From Streptomyces roseirectus (lineage in GTDB: Bacteria; Actinomycetota; Actinomycetes; Streptomycetales; Streptomycetaceae), in NCBI RefSeq assembly GCF_014489635.1, contig NZ_CP060828.1, forward strand, positions 4,440,001-4,504,000: a stretch of DNA of 64,000 nucleotides. Reading direction: 5' to 3'. The position numbers and the translations under genes were made by a program. Each line of letters opens with the position of its first letter. Positions within the stretch are counted from its first letter, which is position 1. This document shows positions 41,617 through 50,455 of the stretch, piece after piece. The notes beneath the pieces were generated by a model that saw nothing but the letters and a program-made list of their open reading frames with translations, made no database searches and was not told where the DNA came from.

Positions 41617-43021
41617 CGCCGATCCCCTTCCGAGCAGATGTTTCCGGGCACGGAAGCCCCTGCTTCCGGCCTGTTCGCAGGTACACGGACGTCCGTGTCA
41701 CCGCTGGTGGCTCACGGTCGGGACGCGGCGGCCGGTTGACGGCACGCCCCGCCCTCGGGGCCCCCTTCGTCCGTACGACCCGTGAGCCGTCCCCGCGCCG
41801 GCCCGGCCGGTTCTCCCAGCCGTGGAACGCCGCCCAGCACACCGCGAGCGCCAGCGCGAACGCCGGGAGCCACAGCAGGCGGTGGGGGACCCAGGCCAGG
41901 GTGTCGGGGCGGGTGTGGAGGCCGGGCAGGTGGCCGGCGGGGAGCGCCAGGGCCGTCGTCGCCATCAGGGCCGTCTGGTGCCAGAGGAACACCGTCATCG
42001 CCGAGAGGTTGAGCAGGGCCACCGCCGCCCACGTGCGCGGCCGGCGCATCGCCCGCCGCAGCCGGCCGCGCAGCAGCAGGGCCAGTCCGCACTGGGCCAG
42101 CCCGAAGGCGACCGCCGCGAGCGTCGGCGGGTTCAGGTTGGAGACGTCCTGGCCGGGCACCCCCACCATCGACGCCGGGTAGCCGCCCCAACGCACCAGC
42201 ACCGCCGTCACCACCGCCCCGCCGGCCAGCAGGACCCACCCCGCGCGCGGCCGCTCCAGTTCGCCCCGCGTCCAGGCGGCGCCCAGTGTGTACGGCACGG
42301 CCCAGCCCGCCGCCAGGTTCACCCAGCCCAGCCAGGCCGGGCCGCCGAGTCCGAAGCGGACCAGGTCCACGTGGAGCACCACCACCAGCGGCCACAGCGG
42401 GTTGAGCCGCGCCAGCAGCGGCGTCGCCGCCGTCAGCACCGCGAAGACCAGGAGGAACCACAGCGGGGAGAGCGCCAGTTTCACGACCGTGTGCACCGTC
42501 ACGAGCGACGCGCCGCCCAGCAGCAGGCAGACCGCCAGCACCGCCCACACCCCGACCAGCGCGGCCACCGGCAGGAACAGCCGCGCCAGCCGGGCCCGCA
42601 GCCAGGGGACGTAGACGCCCCGCCGGTACCCGTACGCGCCGCCTCGCGGGCCCGCGCCACCGCCGTGCGTGTGCCCCGCGCCGGCGGTCCGCCCTTCTCC
42701 GCCGGCGTCCCGCGCCCTCTCCCGCGCCGACGCGTAACTGCGCGTCGCCACATGCCCGCCCACCATGAAGAACACCGCAAGCGTCTGGAACGTCCACGAC
42801 ACGGGCGCCAGCCACGGCATCGACGCCAGCGGGCTGGACGCGCGCAGGGTGTGGCCGTCGGCGACCAGAGCGGTGACGAGCCAGTGGCCGAGGACGACGC
42901 CGACGATGGCCAGCGCGCGCAGGGCGTCCACCGCGCGGTCGCGGTGCGGGGGCGTGGCGGCGTCGATGCGGGCGGCCGTCCGGCCGAGCCAGGTTCCGCG
43001 CGGATCACGTGTGTCAGGCAC
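41609..43021 (-). CDS. Acyltransferase family 3 membrane protein
   Basis: 470 aa from GTG 43021, with a perfect GGAGG six bases upstream inside the previous gene's end. The opening DALRALAIVGVVLGHWL (about 28-44) is the family signature, with catalytic His; about ten membrane helices follow, with the motif VFFMVGGHVATRSY and an internal Gly-rich loop. Such enzymes transfer acetyl or other acyl groups to cell-surface sugars or lipids. Overlaps the alpha/beta hydrolase (8 bases) and the kinase (8 bases). Confidence 0.85.
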   Translation of the reverse strand: MPDTRDPRGTWLGRTAARIDAATPPHRDRAVDALRALAIVGVVLGHWLVTALVADGHTLRASSPLASMPWLAPVSWTFQTLAVFFMVGGHVATRSYASARERARDAGGEGRTAGAGHTHGGGAGPRGGAYGYRRGVYVPWLRARLARLFLPVAALVGVWAVLAVCLLLGGASLVTVHTVVKLALSPLWFLLVFAVLTAATPLLARLNPLWPLVVVLHVDLVRFGLGGPAWLGWVNLAAGWAVPYTLGAAWTRGELERPRAGWVLLAGGAVVTAVLVRWGGYPASMVGVPGQDVSNLNPPTLAAVAFGLAQCGLALLLRGRLRRAMRRPRTWAAVALLNLSAMTVFLWHQTALMATTALALPAGHLPGLHTRPDTLAWVPHRLLWLPAFALALAVCWAAFHGWENRPGRRGDGSRVVRTKGAPRAGRAVNRPPRPDREPPAVTRTSVYLRTGRKQGLPCPETSARKGIGGA

Positions 43022-44003
43022 CGGTGACCTCCGTCGGTTCGCCGAGGACGATCCGGGCGAGGTTGGCCAGCGAGACCGAGCCCGGGGTGAAGTAGTCGCT
43101 GTGGCCGCCGTCTCCGGCGGCGAAGACGTGGGCGCCGTAGGCGGCGGAGACCGGGTCCGTGCCGAAGCCGATCGTCGTGCCGAACAGGTCCACGCTGACG
43201 TGCGGGACGTCCGCCACCCAGTCGTCCGTGCCACGCGCCGCCCATACGCGGGCGCTGGTGTGCAGGCCGGCCGCCGTGTCCGCGCCGGTGCCGGGGCTGC
43301 CGAGGAGGACCAGTTCGTCGGCGTCCAGGCCGGAGGCCGCTCGGGCGCACACCAGCGTGCCGTAGGAGTGGCACAGGAGGCTGAGCCCGGTGTCCGGGCC
43401 GGTGAGGGCGCGCAGTCCGGCGACGAAGGCACGCAGTTCGGGCGCCGCCTCGTCCGCCCGGCCGGTGGTCAGGACCGTCGTGCTGATCGTGGCCGGTGTC
43501 GTGTAGCCGAGCCAGGCGACCACCGCCACGCCCGTGCCGGGCGGGGCCTCGCGGGTGAGCCTGCGGTACAGGGCGTCGGCGCCCGCGTGGAAGCGGCCGT
43601 AGGTGTCCAGCGTGGTGTCGGAGCCGGGGACCAGGACGGCGATCCGGTGTGCGTGGGCGAGGTCGCCGAGCACTTCCGTGGCCCGGCCCTCGCCCCGGCC
43701 GTCGAAGTGGAGGAGCTGCTTGTCGGAGGCGGCCAGGGTCCGGTCGGCCTCGGCCCGGTGCCGGTCGCCGCCGTCGCGGGCCATCTCGGACGCCCGCTCG
43801 GCGTTGGCCCGGTTGACCGCGTACGTCTTCTGCAGTGTCGCGGCCGTCAGCGGTGCCTGTGCCGCCGGGGCGGGGGCGGGGATGTCGGGGCGGGCCGCCG
43901 CGCTGAGGGGGACGGCCACCGAGGCGACGACCAGGACCGCGAGGAGGGCGCGGAGCCGCCGCCCCGCTCCTCCCCGCGTCTTCTCCGCATCGCCGAACCG
44001 CAT
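43014..44003 (-). CDS. Exported alpha/beta hydrolase (DUF1023-type)
   Basis: 329 aa from ATG 44003; GGGGAGGG eight bases upstream. An N-terminal membrane segment or signal (LRALLAVLVVASVAVPLSAA). The nucleophile elbow is LCHSYGTLV (Ser within HSYG), followed by LVLLGSPGTGAD; the final His is likely GGHSDYF. This is the DUF1023 hydrolase group common in actinobacteria. First gene of the putative operon with acyltransferase and two-component genes. Confidence 0.85.
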   Translation of the reverse strand: MRFGDAEKTRGGAGRRLRALLAVLVVASVAVPLSAAARPDIPAPAPAAQAPLTAATLQKTYAVNRANAERASEMARDGGDRHRAEADRTLAASDKQLLHFDGRGEGRATEVLGDLAHAHRIAVLVPGSDTTLDTYGRFHAGADALYRRLTREAPPGTGVAVVAWLGYTTPATISTTVLTTGRADEAAPELRAFVAGLRALTGPDTGLSLLCHSYGTLVCARAASGLDADELVLLGSPGTGADTAAGLHTSARVWAARGTDDWVADVPHVSVDLFGTTIGFGTDPVSAAYGAHVFAAGDGGHSDYFTPGSVSLANLARIVLGEPTEVTGA

Positions 44004-44109
44004 CGCCGTGTCCCTCCCCGTCCTGTTCGCCCGGTTGTCGGGCCTCACAGGATGGGAAGTTACGGATCGGCGATCGTGGTCCGCGTCCCGCCGGAGAGCT
44101 GTTCTCCCA

Positions 44110-44166
44110 CGTAGCTCTCAGGTATTACGGGTATGACGGGGGTCCCGTTTACGGGTATGACGGGGT
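44110..44166. repeat. CTCTCRGGT element with two TACGGGTATGACGGG copies
   Basis: CGTAGCTCTCAGGTATTACGG (44110-44130) runs into GTATGACGGGGG, and a second TTTACGGGTATGACGGGG follows at 44149-44166. It lies in the 274-bp gap between kynurenine formamidase-like gene end and the hydrolase start; the rest of the gap shows no gene. Confidence 0.75.
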
Positions 44167-44277
44167 CCGGGATTTGGCGGGGGCCCGGACCGAGGACGGC
44201 GGCCCCGGCCAAGGAAGGCGCGCCTCGGTCAGGGGAAACGCACCCCGGCACTCACCCCATCTCATCAACTCCCAGTA

Positions 44278-45192
44278 TCACCAGGCGAGTTGCGCGATCT
44301 CCTCGACCACCACCGCGCACGCGTCCGCCACCGGGTCGATCAGCGGAAAGTGCCCCACGTCCTCCAGCAGGGTCACCCCCACCATCTCCCCCGCCTTCGC
44401 CGCCGCGTCCGCGTAGGCGTCGGCGACCGCCATCGGCACGACCTCGTCCGTCCGCCCCTGCACCAGCGTCGTCGCGATCCCCGTCGGCAGCAGCAGCGCC
44501 GGGTCGGCGTACGGCCGCCGTTCGGCGAACTTCCCTTCACCACCCAGGAGTTGGGCGGACGCGCCACCGCACACGCCAAGCTTCTCGGCGACCTCGAAAT
44601 CGGCGATCGGCGCGAGCGCGACGACGCCCCGCAGGTCCGCGGGGCGGGCCGTGCGCCAGGGCGCGTCCGCCGGGAGGACGTGCCGGGCCGCCGCCCACAG
44701 CGCGAGGTGGCCGCCGGCGGAGTGGCCGGTGAGGACCGTGCGGCGCGGGTCGGCCATCGGCAGGGCGTCGCGGACGAGGCCGGGGAGCGCGTCGAGCGCG
44801 GCGGCGACGTCGTCGAAGGTGTCCGGCCAGCGTCCCGCGACCGGCGTCGCACCCTCGCCGTCACCTGCCGGAGCGTTTCCGCCGGGGCCTTCGCCGGTCA
44901 ACTCCCCGCGCCGGTACTCGACGTTGGCGACGGCGAAGCCCCGCCGGGCGAGGAAGTCCGCGAACGGCGTCACGTGCTGGCGGTCGTACCGCGCGCGCCA
45001 GGCGCCACCGTGCAGCACGACGACCAGCGGCGCGAGGACCCCCGTACCCCCCGTACCTCTGGGGACGTAGAAGTCGATCACCTGGTCGGGGTGGTCGCCG
45101 TAGGCGGTGGTGGTGTCGGGGGCGACGGGCGCGTGTGAGAAGGCAGACTGCTCCTCGGCGGCGGTCCGGGCTGCGGCGACGTCGTCCGGCAT
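44278..45192 (-). CDS. Alpha/beta hydrolase, probable kynurenine formamidase
   Basis: 304 aa from ATG 45192; GAGAGG seven bases upstream. Esterase/lipase features: oxyanion HGGAW (VVVLHGGAWRARYD), nucleophile GHSAGGHLA, and C-terminal Asp/His in TDEVVP and EDVGHFPLID. The HGGxW type includes N-formylkynurenine formamidases. Its neighbours upstream on the strand encode kynureninase and tryptophan 2,3-dioxygenase, which leave exactly this step missing. Function is therefore inferred from context; it could be a general esterase. Confidence 0.7.
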   Translation of the reverse strand: MPDDVAAARTAAEEQSAFSHAPVAPDTTTAYGDHPDQVIDFYVPRGTGGTGVLAPLVVVLHGGAWRARYDRQHVTPFADFLARRGFAVANVEYRRGELTGEGPGGNAPAGDGEGATPVAGRWPDTFDDVAAALDALPGLVRDALPMADPRRTVLTGHSAGGHLALWAAARHVLPADAPWRTARPADLRGVVALAPIADFEVAEKLGVCGGASAQLLGGEGKFAERRPYADPALLLPTGIATTLVQGRTDEVVPMAVADAYADAAAKAGEMVGVTLLEDVGHFPLIDPVADACAVVVEEIAQLAW

Positions 45193-45374
45193 GCTCCAAC
45201 CTCTCAGCAACGAAATGGAATTGACGACCAGGCGGGTGAGGACGGCTGCGAATCCGTCCGCTGGCGGGGACGGTATCAGGCCCGTGACGTGCGCGGACAC
45301 GTGGATGTAACGCTGGGTGAGGGGTAAACGGTTCTGCCCGGATATGACACCCCCTCGCCTCGCACCGAACGTAC

Positions 45375-45414
45375 CGAGGGGCGCACCACGCGTATCCGTG
45401 CGATGCGCCCCTCG
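45375..45414 (-). terminator. Terminator after kynU
   Basis: CGAGGGGCGCA (45375-45385) pairs with TGCGCCCCTCG (45404-45414), with an inner CACG/CGTG pairing. It ends about 25 bases after the kynureninase stop, on the far side of a repeat copy. Confidence 0.85.
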
Positions 45415-45417
45415 CTC

Positions 45418-45437
45418 GTACTACGGGTACGACAGGG
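45418..45437. repeat. 9-bp repeat pair directly after kynU stop
   Basis: GTACTACGG and GTACGACAG occupy 45418-45435; the kynU stop codon begins at 45440 on the minus strand, two bases further. The repeat thus separates the stop from the terminator hairpin. Confidence 0.8.
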
Positions 45438-46637
45438 CTACTTGAGAGCCAGCCGCAGCTCCCGCGCCGCGCGCTCCACGTCCGCGAACCCGAGGTACAG
45501 CGGCGTGAATCCGAACCGCAGGACGTCCGGGTACCGGAAGTCCCCCACGATCCCCCGCGCGATGAGCCGTTTCATGACGTCGTCCGCGTCGTCGCAGCGC
45601 AGCGCGATCTGGCTGCCGCGCTCGGCGTGGGCCCGTGGCGTCACGCACTCGACCCGGCCGGCGGGGACGTACTCCTCGACGCACGTGAGGAAAAAGTCCG
45701 TCAGGGCAAGGGACTTGGCGCGCACGGCCTCGATCGGCACGCCCTCCCACACCCCGAGGGCCGCCTCCAGGGCGAGCATGGACAGGATGTCCGGCGTGCC
45801 GACCCGGCCGCGGACGACGTCGCTCGCGGGCCGGTAGGACGGGTTCATCCCGAAGGGTTCGGCGTGCGAGTTCCAGCCGGGCAGCGGGGAGTCGAACTCC
45901 CCTTGCAGGTCACGGCGGATGTAGAGGTACGCGGGTGAACCCGGGCCGCCGTTCAGGTACTTGTAGGTGCAGCCGACCGCGAGGTCCACCCCGTGCTCGT
46001 CCAGCCCGACCGGCAGCGCGCCCGCGCTGTGGCACAGGTCCCAGACGGCGAGGGCGCCCGCCGCGTGGATCGCGGACGTCAGCGCGGGCAGGTCGTGCAG
46101 CCGTCCGCTGCGGTAGTCGACGTGGTTGAGCAGGACCGCGGCGGTACGGGAGGAGAGGGCGCCGGTGACCTCCGAAGGTATGACGGGGCGCACCGTACAC
46201 CCCGTCATCCTCGCGGCGGACTCGGCGATGTAGCCGTCCGTGGGGAAGGTCGTGGCGTCGACGACGATCTCGTCCCGCCCCGCTCCCGCCATCCGCCGGG
46301 CGGCCACAAGTGCCTTGAAGACGTTGACACTTGTCGAGTCGCCGACGACGACCTGGCCGGGGCCCGCGCCGATCAGCGGGGCGATCCGGTCGCCGATCCG
46401 CTCCGGCGCCGTCCACCAGCCGCTCTCGCTCCAGGAGCGGATGCGCAGCTCGCCCCACTGGCGGCGGACGACGTCCGCGACCGCGTCGGGGACGGCGGCG
46501 GGCAGGGCGCCCAGCGAGTTGCCGTCGAGGTAGACGCCCGGCTCGCCGGATCCGTCGTCGAGGACGAACTCGGCGCGTTTCGCGGCGAGTTCGTCCTTGG
46601 CGTCCAACTCCTGTGCGGCGATGGCCAGTTCAGACAT
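45438..46637 (-). CDS. kynU: Kynureninase
   Basis: 399 aa; GAGG precedes ATG 46637. PLP enzyme converting kynurenine to anthranilate plus alanine. Family features: YLDGNSLGALP (about 36-46), VGDSTSVNVFKAL, WDLCHSAGALPV with cofactor Asp, and the Schiff-base Lys in AVGCTYKYLNGGPGSPAYLY. The gene overlaps tryptophan 2,3-dioxygenase by eight bases and is coupled to it. Stop is followed at once by a 9-bp repeat and a terminator. Confidence 0.95.
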   Translation of the reverse strand: MSELAIAAQELDAKDELAAKRAEFVLDDGSGEPGVYLDGNSLGALPAAVPDAVADVVRRQWGELRIRSWSESGWWTAPERIGDRIAPLIGAGPGQVVVGDSTSVNVFKALVAARRMAGAGRDEIVVDATTFPTDGYIAESAARMTGCTVRPVIPSEVTGALSSRTAAVLLNHVDYRSGRLHDLPALTSAIHAAGALAVWDLCHSAGALPVGLDEHGVDLAVGCTYKYLNGGPGSPAYLYIRRDLQGEFDSPLPGWNSHAEPFGMNPSYRPASDVVRGRVGTPDILSMLALEAALGVWEGVPIEAVRAKSLALTDFFLTCVEEYVPAGRVECVTPRAHAERGSQIALRCDDADDVMKRLIARGIVGDFRYPDVLRFGFTPLYLGFADVERAARELRLALK

Positions 46638-47469
46638 GGGACCTCGCTGTCCACAGCTCGGGGAAGACGTTCTTGCGGGCCCGCTTCTCCAGCCAGGCCA
46701 CCCCGGCGGAGCCGCCGGTGCCGGGCTTGGCGCCCATCGCGCGCCGGGTGGCGACCAGGTGGTCGTTGCGCCAGCGCCACACCAGTTCGGCGACGTCGGT
46801 CAACGCCTCGCCCAGCCGGGCGAGTTCGGCGTTCTGGTCGCCCTGGTAGAGGGCCGTCCAGATCTCCTCCACCGCCGGTGACGGCTCGTACCTGAGGGAC
46901 ACGTCGCGGTTCAGCACCTCGTCCGGGACCAGGTGTCCGCGGCGTGCCAGCAGTCTCAACACCTCGTCGTACAGGCTGGGTTCGTGCAGCGCCTTCTCCA
47001 ACTCGGCGTGCACGCGCGGGGCTCCGCGGTGCGGGACGAGCATCGACGCGGACTTCTCGCCGAGCAGGAACTCCATCCTGCGGTACATGGCGGACTGGAA
47101 GCCGGAGCCCTCGCCGAGGGCCGAGCGGTACGAGTTGAACTGCGCGGGCGTCAGCTGGGAGAGGGGCCGCCACGAGGCGTTCAGCGCCTCCAGCTCCCGC
47201 ACGGAGCGCTTCAGCGCGTCGACCGCGACCGGGACGTCGTCCGAGCGCAGGGCCTTCGTGGCCGTCTCCCACTCGTGGACGATGACGGTGAACCACAACT
47301 CCATGACCTGGGTGGTGACCAGGAAGACCATCTCTCCGGGGTCGTCGGAGAGGGGGTGCTGGAGGTGGGTGAGCACGTCCGCCCGGACGTAGTCCTCGTA
47401 CGGCGTCGTACCCGCGAAGTCGAGATGAGGGGTCTCGGGCTCGTGAGCCTCGTGAGCCTCCTGGGACAT
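46630..47469 (-). CDS. kynA: Tryptophan 2,3-dioxygenase
   Basis: 279 aa; AGGAGA precedes ATG 47469. Heme enzyme opening the indole ring of tryptophan to N-formylkynurenine. Visible: YEDYVRADVLTHLQHP, the substrate-binding FLVTTQVMELWFTVIVHEW with distal His, and RNDHLVATRRAMGAKPGTGGSAGVAWL near the end (proximal His in the WRNDH segment). First gene of the kynurenine set. Confidence 0.95.
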   Translation of the reverse strand: MSQEAHEAHEPETPHLDFAGTTPYEDYVRADVLTHLQHPLSDDPGEMVFLVTTQVMELWFTVIVHEWETATKALRSDDVPVAVDALKRSVRELEALNASWRPLSQLTPAQFNSYRSALGEGSGFQSAMYRRMEFLLGEKSASMLVPHRGAPRVHAELEKALHEPSLYDEVLRLLARRGHLVPDEVLNRDVSLRYEPSPAVEEIWTALYQGDQNAELARLGEALTDVAELVWRWRNDHLVATRRAMGAKPGTGGSAGVAWLEKRARKNVFPELWTARSHV

Positions 47470-47613
47470 CGCTGTCTCCTGTGTGTTGCTCCGGGTAGCG
47501 GTCCGCCCCTGCCGTTACCGACACGGGGGCCCCGGTCCCCGCCGGGCATCCTCTTCGATCGTCCGCCGAAAAGGCAAGGCCCGCCTGGTCGCACGACCGG
47601 ACGGGCCACCCCT

Positions 47614-47652
47614 GTGATACCCGGAGCCCCTACCCGAGTACTACGGGTACCG
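47614..47652. repeat. 9-bp repeat copies upstream of kynA
   Basis: GTGATACCCGGAGCCCCTAC and CGAGTACTACGGGTACC lie in the 200-bp gap between the DUF3151 gene's stop and kynA's start. Confidence 0.6.
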
Positions 47653-47669
47653 CCCCGAGTCCACGTCCG

Positions 47670-48083
47670 TCAGCCGAGGGTCTGCGCCGCCGTCGCCGAG
47701 GAGTCCTTCAGGAACTGCGTGCACCGCTCGTACTCCTCCTGCTCCCCGATCGCCCCGGCCGCGCGGGCGAGCCCGTGCAGGGCGCGCAGGAAGCCGCGGT
47801 TCGGCTCGTGCTCCCACGGCACCGGGCCGTGCCCCTTCCAGCCGCTGCGGCGCAGGGAGTCCAGGCCCCGGTGGTATCCCGTACGGGCGTACGCGTACGA
47901 CTCCACCACGCTCCCCCGCTCGTACGCCTCGTCGGCGAGCCGGGCCCAGGCCAGCGAGGACGTCGGGTACTTCGCGGCGACGTCGGCGGCCGGGGTGCCG
48001 CTCGCGAGCAGTTCGCGCGGCTCGGGGTCGTCGGGGAGGTGGGTCGGGGGCGGGCCCCCGAGAAGGTTCTCGTGAATCGTCAT
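47670..48083 (-). CDS. DUF3151 protein
   Basis: 137 aa; GGAGG precedes ATG 48083. Helical, TPR-like: LLGGPPPTHLPDDPEPRELL, KYPTSSLAWARLADEAYERG, SYAYARTGYHRGLDSLRRSGWKG, NRGFLRALHGLARAA. DUF3151 is an actinobacterial core family, often coded close to fba; role unknown. Cytoplasmic. Confidence 0.92.
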   Translation of the reverse strand: MTIHENLLGGPPPTHLPDDPEPRELLASGTPAADVAAKYPTSSLAWARLADEAYERGSVVESYAYARTGYHRGLDSLRRSGWKGHGPVPWEHEPNRGFLRALHGLARAAGAIGEQEEYERCTQFLKDSSATAAQTLG

Positions 48084-48111
48084 GGCCTCCAGTCTGTCAC
48101 CCCGGACAGCG

Positions 48112-48147
48112 CCGAGCCCGCCACCCTGGGAAGGGCACCGGGCTCGG
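48112..48147 (-). terminator. Terminator hairpin
   Basis: CCGAGCCCG and CGGGCTCGG form a 9-bp stem about 50 bases after the stop of the beta-propeller gene on the minus strand. Confidence 0.65.
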
Positions 48148-48196
48148 CCGGAGGAGTTACCTCCGAGGTGGTACCGCGCGGGCTACCCGCGAGGTA

Positions 48197-50188
48197 TCAC
48201 TTCGTGAAGTTGAAGTACTTCCACGCCCCGTACGAGGTCGTGTTGGCGATGTCCCCGTTGTAGCCGTCCACGTACACCGACCGCACGCGGAACCGGTACC
48301 CGGCGGCGCCGTCGCCGTCCATCTGCACGTACGCCTTGCCGGTGCTGTCCAGCTCGAAGAACTGGGAGCCGTCCGCGTACCAGCGACCCTGGTAGTAGAT
48401 CTCCAGGTCGAGGCGCGTGTGCCGCCCGGGGTAGGCGTTGATCCAGGTGGTGATCAGCGGGTCGGCCGACTGGCGGAACGTCTGGTACTGCGTCTTGCCG
48501 ATCTTGGTCCACTTGTAGTGGCGCGACAGCGAGGTGGTCACGCCCGCGCGCGTGCGCACGCCGGACTTGGCCTCGGCCCTGCCGTAGCGGGCGTCGCCGG
48601 TGAAGAGCGCGCTGACCGTGGTGTCACGGGTCATCCGCAGCGTCGTCGCCAACTGACCCTTGGCGTTGACCTTGCCCCGCTTGAGCAGCCGCTTCGGCTC
48701 CGGACCCCACGGGTCGGCCCAGATCTCGACGGTGCGGTTCTTGTACGTCGCGCCGAGCGTCGCCGTGTACGTCACGTTGGTGCCGTAGTTGACGGTCGTG
48801 TTGTTGCGGTCGATCTTCACGGCCGTCTTGTTGTACGCGACCTTGACGAGCGCGGACCCGGACGCGGCCGAGTGCGTAGTACCTCCGGCGTACGCGACCT
48901 TGTAGGTGACGTTCCCGGCGACGGCCGGGGTGTCCGTAAAGGAGAACGCCCCCTTCGCGGCCAGCTTCTTCGTCCCCAGGGACTTGCCCTTGGGGGACTC
49001 GGAGTCGTACCGGGTCACGGTCAGGGGGGTACCCGTAGGCAGTGAGAGTGACCCCGAGACCGTACCGGAGACGGTGAGCGCCTTGCCGAGCGCGCCCGTG
49101 GCCGGCGCCTTGACGGCGACGGTCGGCGCGGACTTCGTCGGCTCGTCCAGGACGTGCAGCCGGACGTTGCTGTCCCAGTTGTCGGTGACCGCGAACAGGC
49201 GGCTGCCGCCCGGCTCCCAGGCGAGTCCGCCGTTGACGAGGCCGTCGCCGGCGGACGTCGTACCCGTCACCGGGAAGTCGTAGTTCCGGACGGCCGTGGT
49301 CTGACCCGGGCGGTAGACGAAGACGTCCTTGCCGTACGGGGCGTCGGAGCCCGCGGCGACGGTGCCGTCCGGGGCGATCGCGACCGACGTGCCGTGCTCG
49401 GTGCTGGCGTAGGTACCGGTCTCGGTGAGGTCGGACGCCTGCCAGACGTGGTGCACGTTGCCGGGGTTGGCGGTGATCAGCCGGGTGCCGTCCGGGGTGT
49501 ACGCGAGGTCGTTGGTCTGCCCGGAGAGCGCGGTGGTATTACGGGACGTACGGGTCGCGGTGCCCGTCGTCACGTCGTACGTCGCGAGGGCGAACCGGTG
49601 GTAGTACGACCCGGCGGCCGCGACGGTGTTCGGGTTCACCGGCGAGACGGCCAGCCGCGGGGCGCCGGAGTACTCCGTCTCGGCGTCCTGGTCGAGGGCG
49701 ACGACGGGCTCGGCGCCGCTGACGTCGAGCGAGCCGATCGAGCCGTCGGACTCGCTGCCGTACCCGAACCAGATCTTGCCGCCCGCGAGGGCGAGGAACT
49801 GCGGGTCGGTGCCCTCGCCGGTGGCGTAGCGGGCGTTCTCGGTGACCGTCGTGGTGTCGAACTCGACGATCGAGTCGACGCTCGGGACGGCCGCGTACAG
49901 CCGGCCCGAGTCGGCGGACAGGGCGAGCCCGGTGACGCCGTACAGCTCGGGCACGGTGGTGAGCACGTTGCCGGAGTAGTCCGTCGCGACGACCCGCCCG
50001 GTGACGGGGTCGCTGACGAAGACCTTGCGGTGGACGCCGTCCACCACGATGTCGCCCGCGGACTTCAGCGGGAGCACCTTGCTGCTGTCCGCCGCGGCCG
50101 AGCCGGCCGTCCCCACGACCAGCGCGGCGGAGCTGACGAGAACCGCGAGCGCGGTCGCGGTCGAAAGAGTGCGCTTACGCACGAACAC
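48197..50188 (-). CDS. Secreted YncE-like beta-propeller protein with Ig-like repeats
   Basis: 663 aa from GTG 50188 with a GGGGGG site. Sec signal (KRTLSTATALAVLVSSAALVV ... AAADSS). Residues about 40-340 hold repeated four-strand blades (KVFVSDPVTGRVVATDYSG, LYAAVPSVDSIVEFDT, LAYTPDGTRLITANPG), a YncE/SMP-30-like propeller; residues about 345-560 have Ig-like domains (PLTVTRYDSESPKG, VTYTATLGATYKNRTVEIW), and the end is a beta-rich module with W and Y. No anchoring motif. A wall- or ligand-binding role is likely. Confidence 0.85.
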   Translation of the reverse strand: MFVRKRTLSTATALAVLVSSAALVVGTAGSAAADSSKVLPLKSAGDIVVDGVHRKVFVSDPVTGRVVATDYSGNVLTTVPELYGVTGLALSADSGRLYAAVPSVDSIVEFDTTTVTENARYATGEGTDPQFLALAGGKIWFGYGSESDGSIGSLDVSGAEPVVALDQDAETEYSGAPRLAVSPVNPNTVAAAGSYYHRFALATYDVTTGTATRTSRNTTALSGQTNDLAYTPDGTRLITANPGNVHHVWQASDLTETGTYASTEHGTSVAIAPDGTVAAGSDAPYGKDVFVYRPGQTTAVRNYDFPVTGTTSAGDGLVNGGLAWEPGGSRLFAVTDNWDSNVRLHVLDEPTKSAPTVAVKAPATGALGKALTVSGTVSGSLSLPTGTPLTVTRYDSESPKGKSLGTKKLAAKGAFSFTDTPAVAGNVTYKVAYAGGTTHSAASGSALVKVAYNKTAVKIDRNNTTVNYGTNVTYTATLGATYKNRTVEIWADPWGPEPKRLLKRGKVNAKGQLATTLRMTRDTTVSALFTGDARYGRAEAKSGVRTRAGVTTSLSRHYKWTKIGKTQYQTFRQSADPLITTWINAYPGRHTRLDLEIYYQGRWYADGSQFFELDSTGKAYVQMDGDGAAGYRFRVRSVYVDGYNGDIANTTSYGAWKYFNFTK

Positions 50189-50359
50189 GATGAAAAGACC
50201 CCCCAATGGTCTTCGCTGCCCCGCGAGTTGGGGCATACCCCGAGAACCGGGGCGCGGTGACCGCAGCCTATTGCATGGCTATGACAATCCGTCCACGGGA
50301 TTCCCACACGGGCTCCATCGACACGACCGCCGCACCCGCCCCGCACCGACCCGTACCGC

Positions 50360-50427
50360 CTCATCCCTCTCAGGGGGTACGGGAAAGGCCCGGTGCCGTC
50401 CCCTGGGGGACAGTCACCGAGCCTCGC
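50360..50427 (-). terminator. Hairpin after fba
   Basis: CGGTGCCGTCCCC-TGG-GGGACAGTCACCG pairs imperfectly (CGGTG with CACCG, GTCCCC with GGGGAC) about 30 bases beyond the fba stop, on the far side of the repeat copy at 50428-50445. Confidence 0.6.
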
Positions 50428-50453
50428 CCGTCATACCCGTAGTACCTACGGGC
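50428..50453. repeat. 9-bp repeat copies directly after fba stop
   Basis: CCGTCATAC and CCGTAGTAC (50428-50445), then CTACGGGCG, ending two to three bases from the fba stop codon (50456-50458). Same stop-repeat-hairpin order as at kynU. Confidence 0.8.
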
Positions 50454-50455
50454 GA

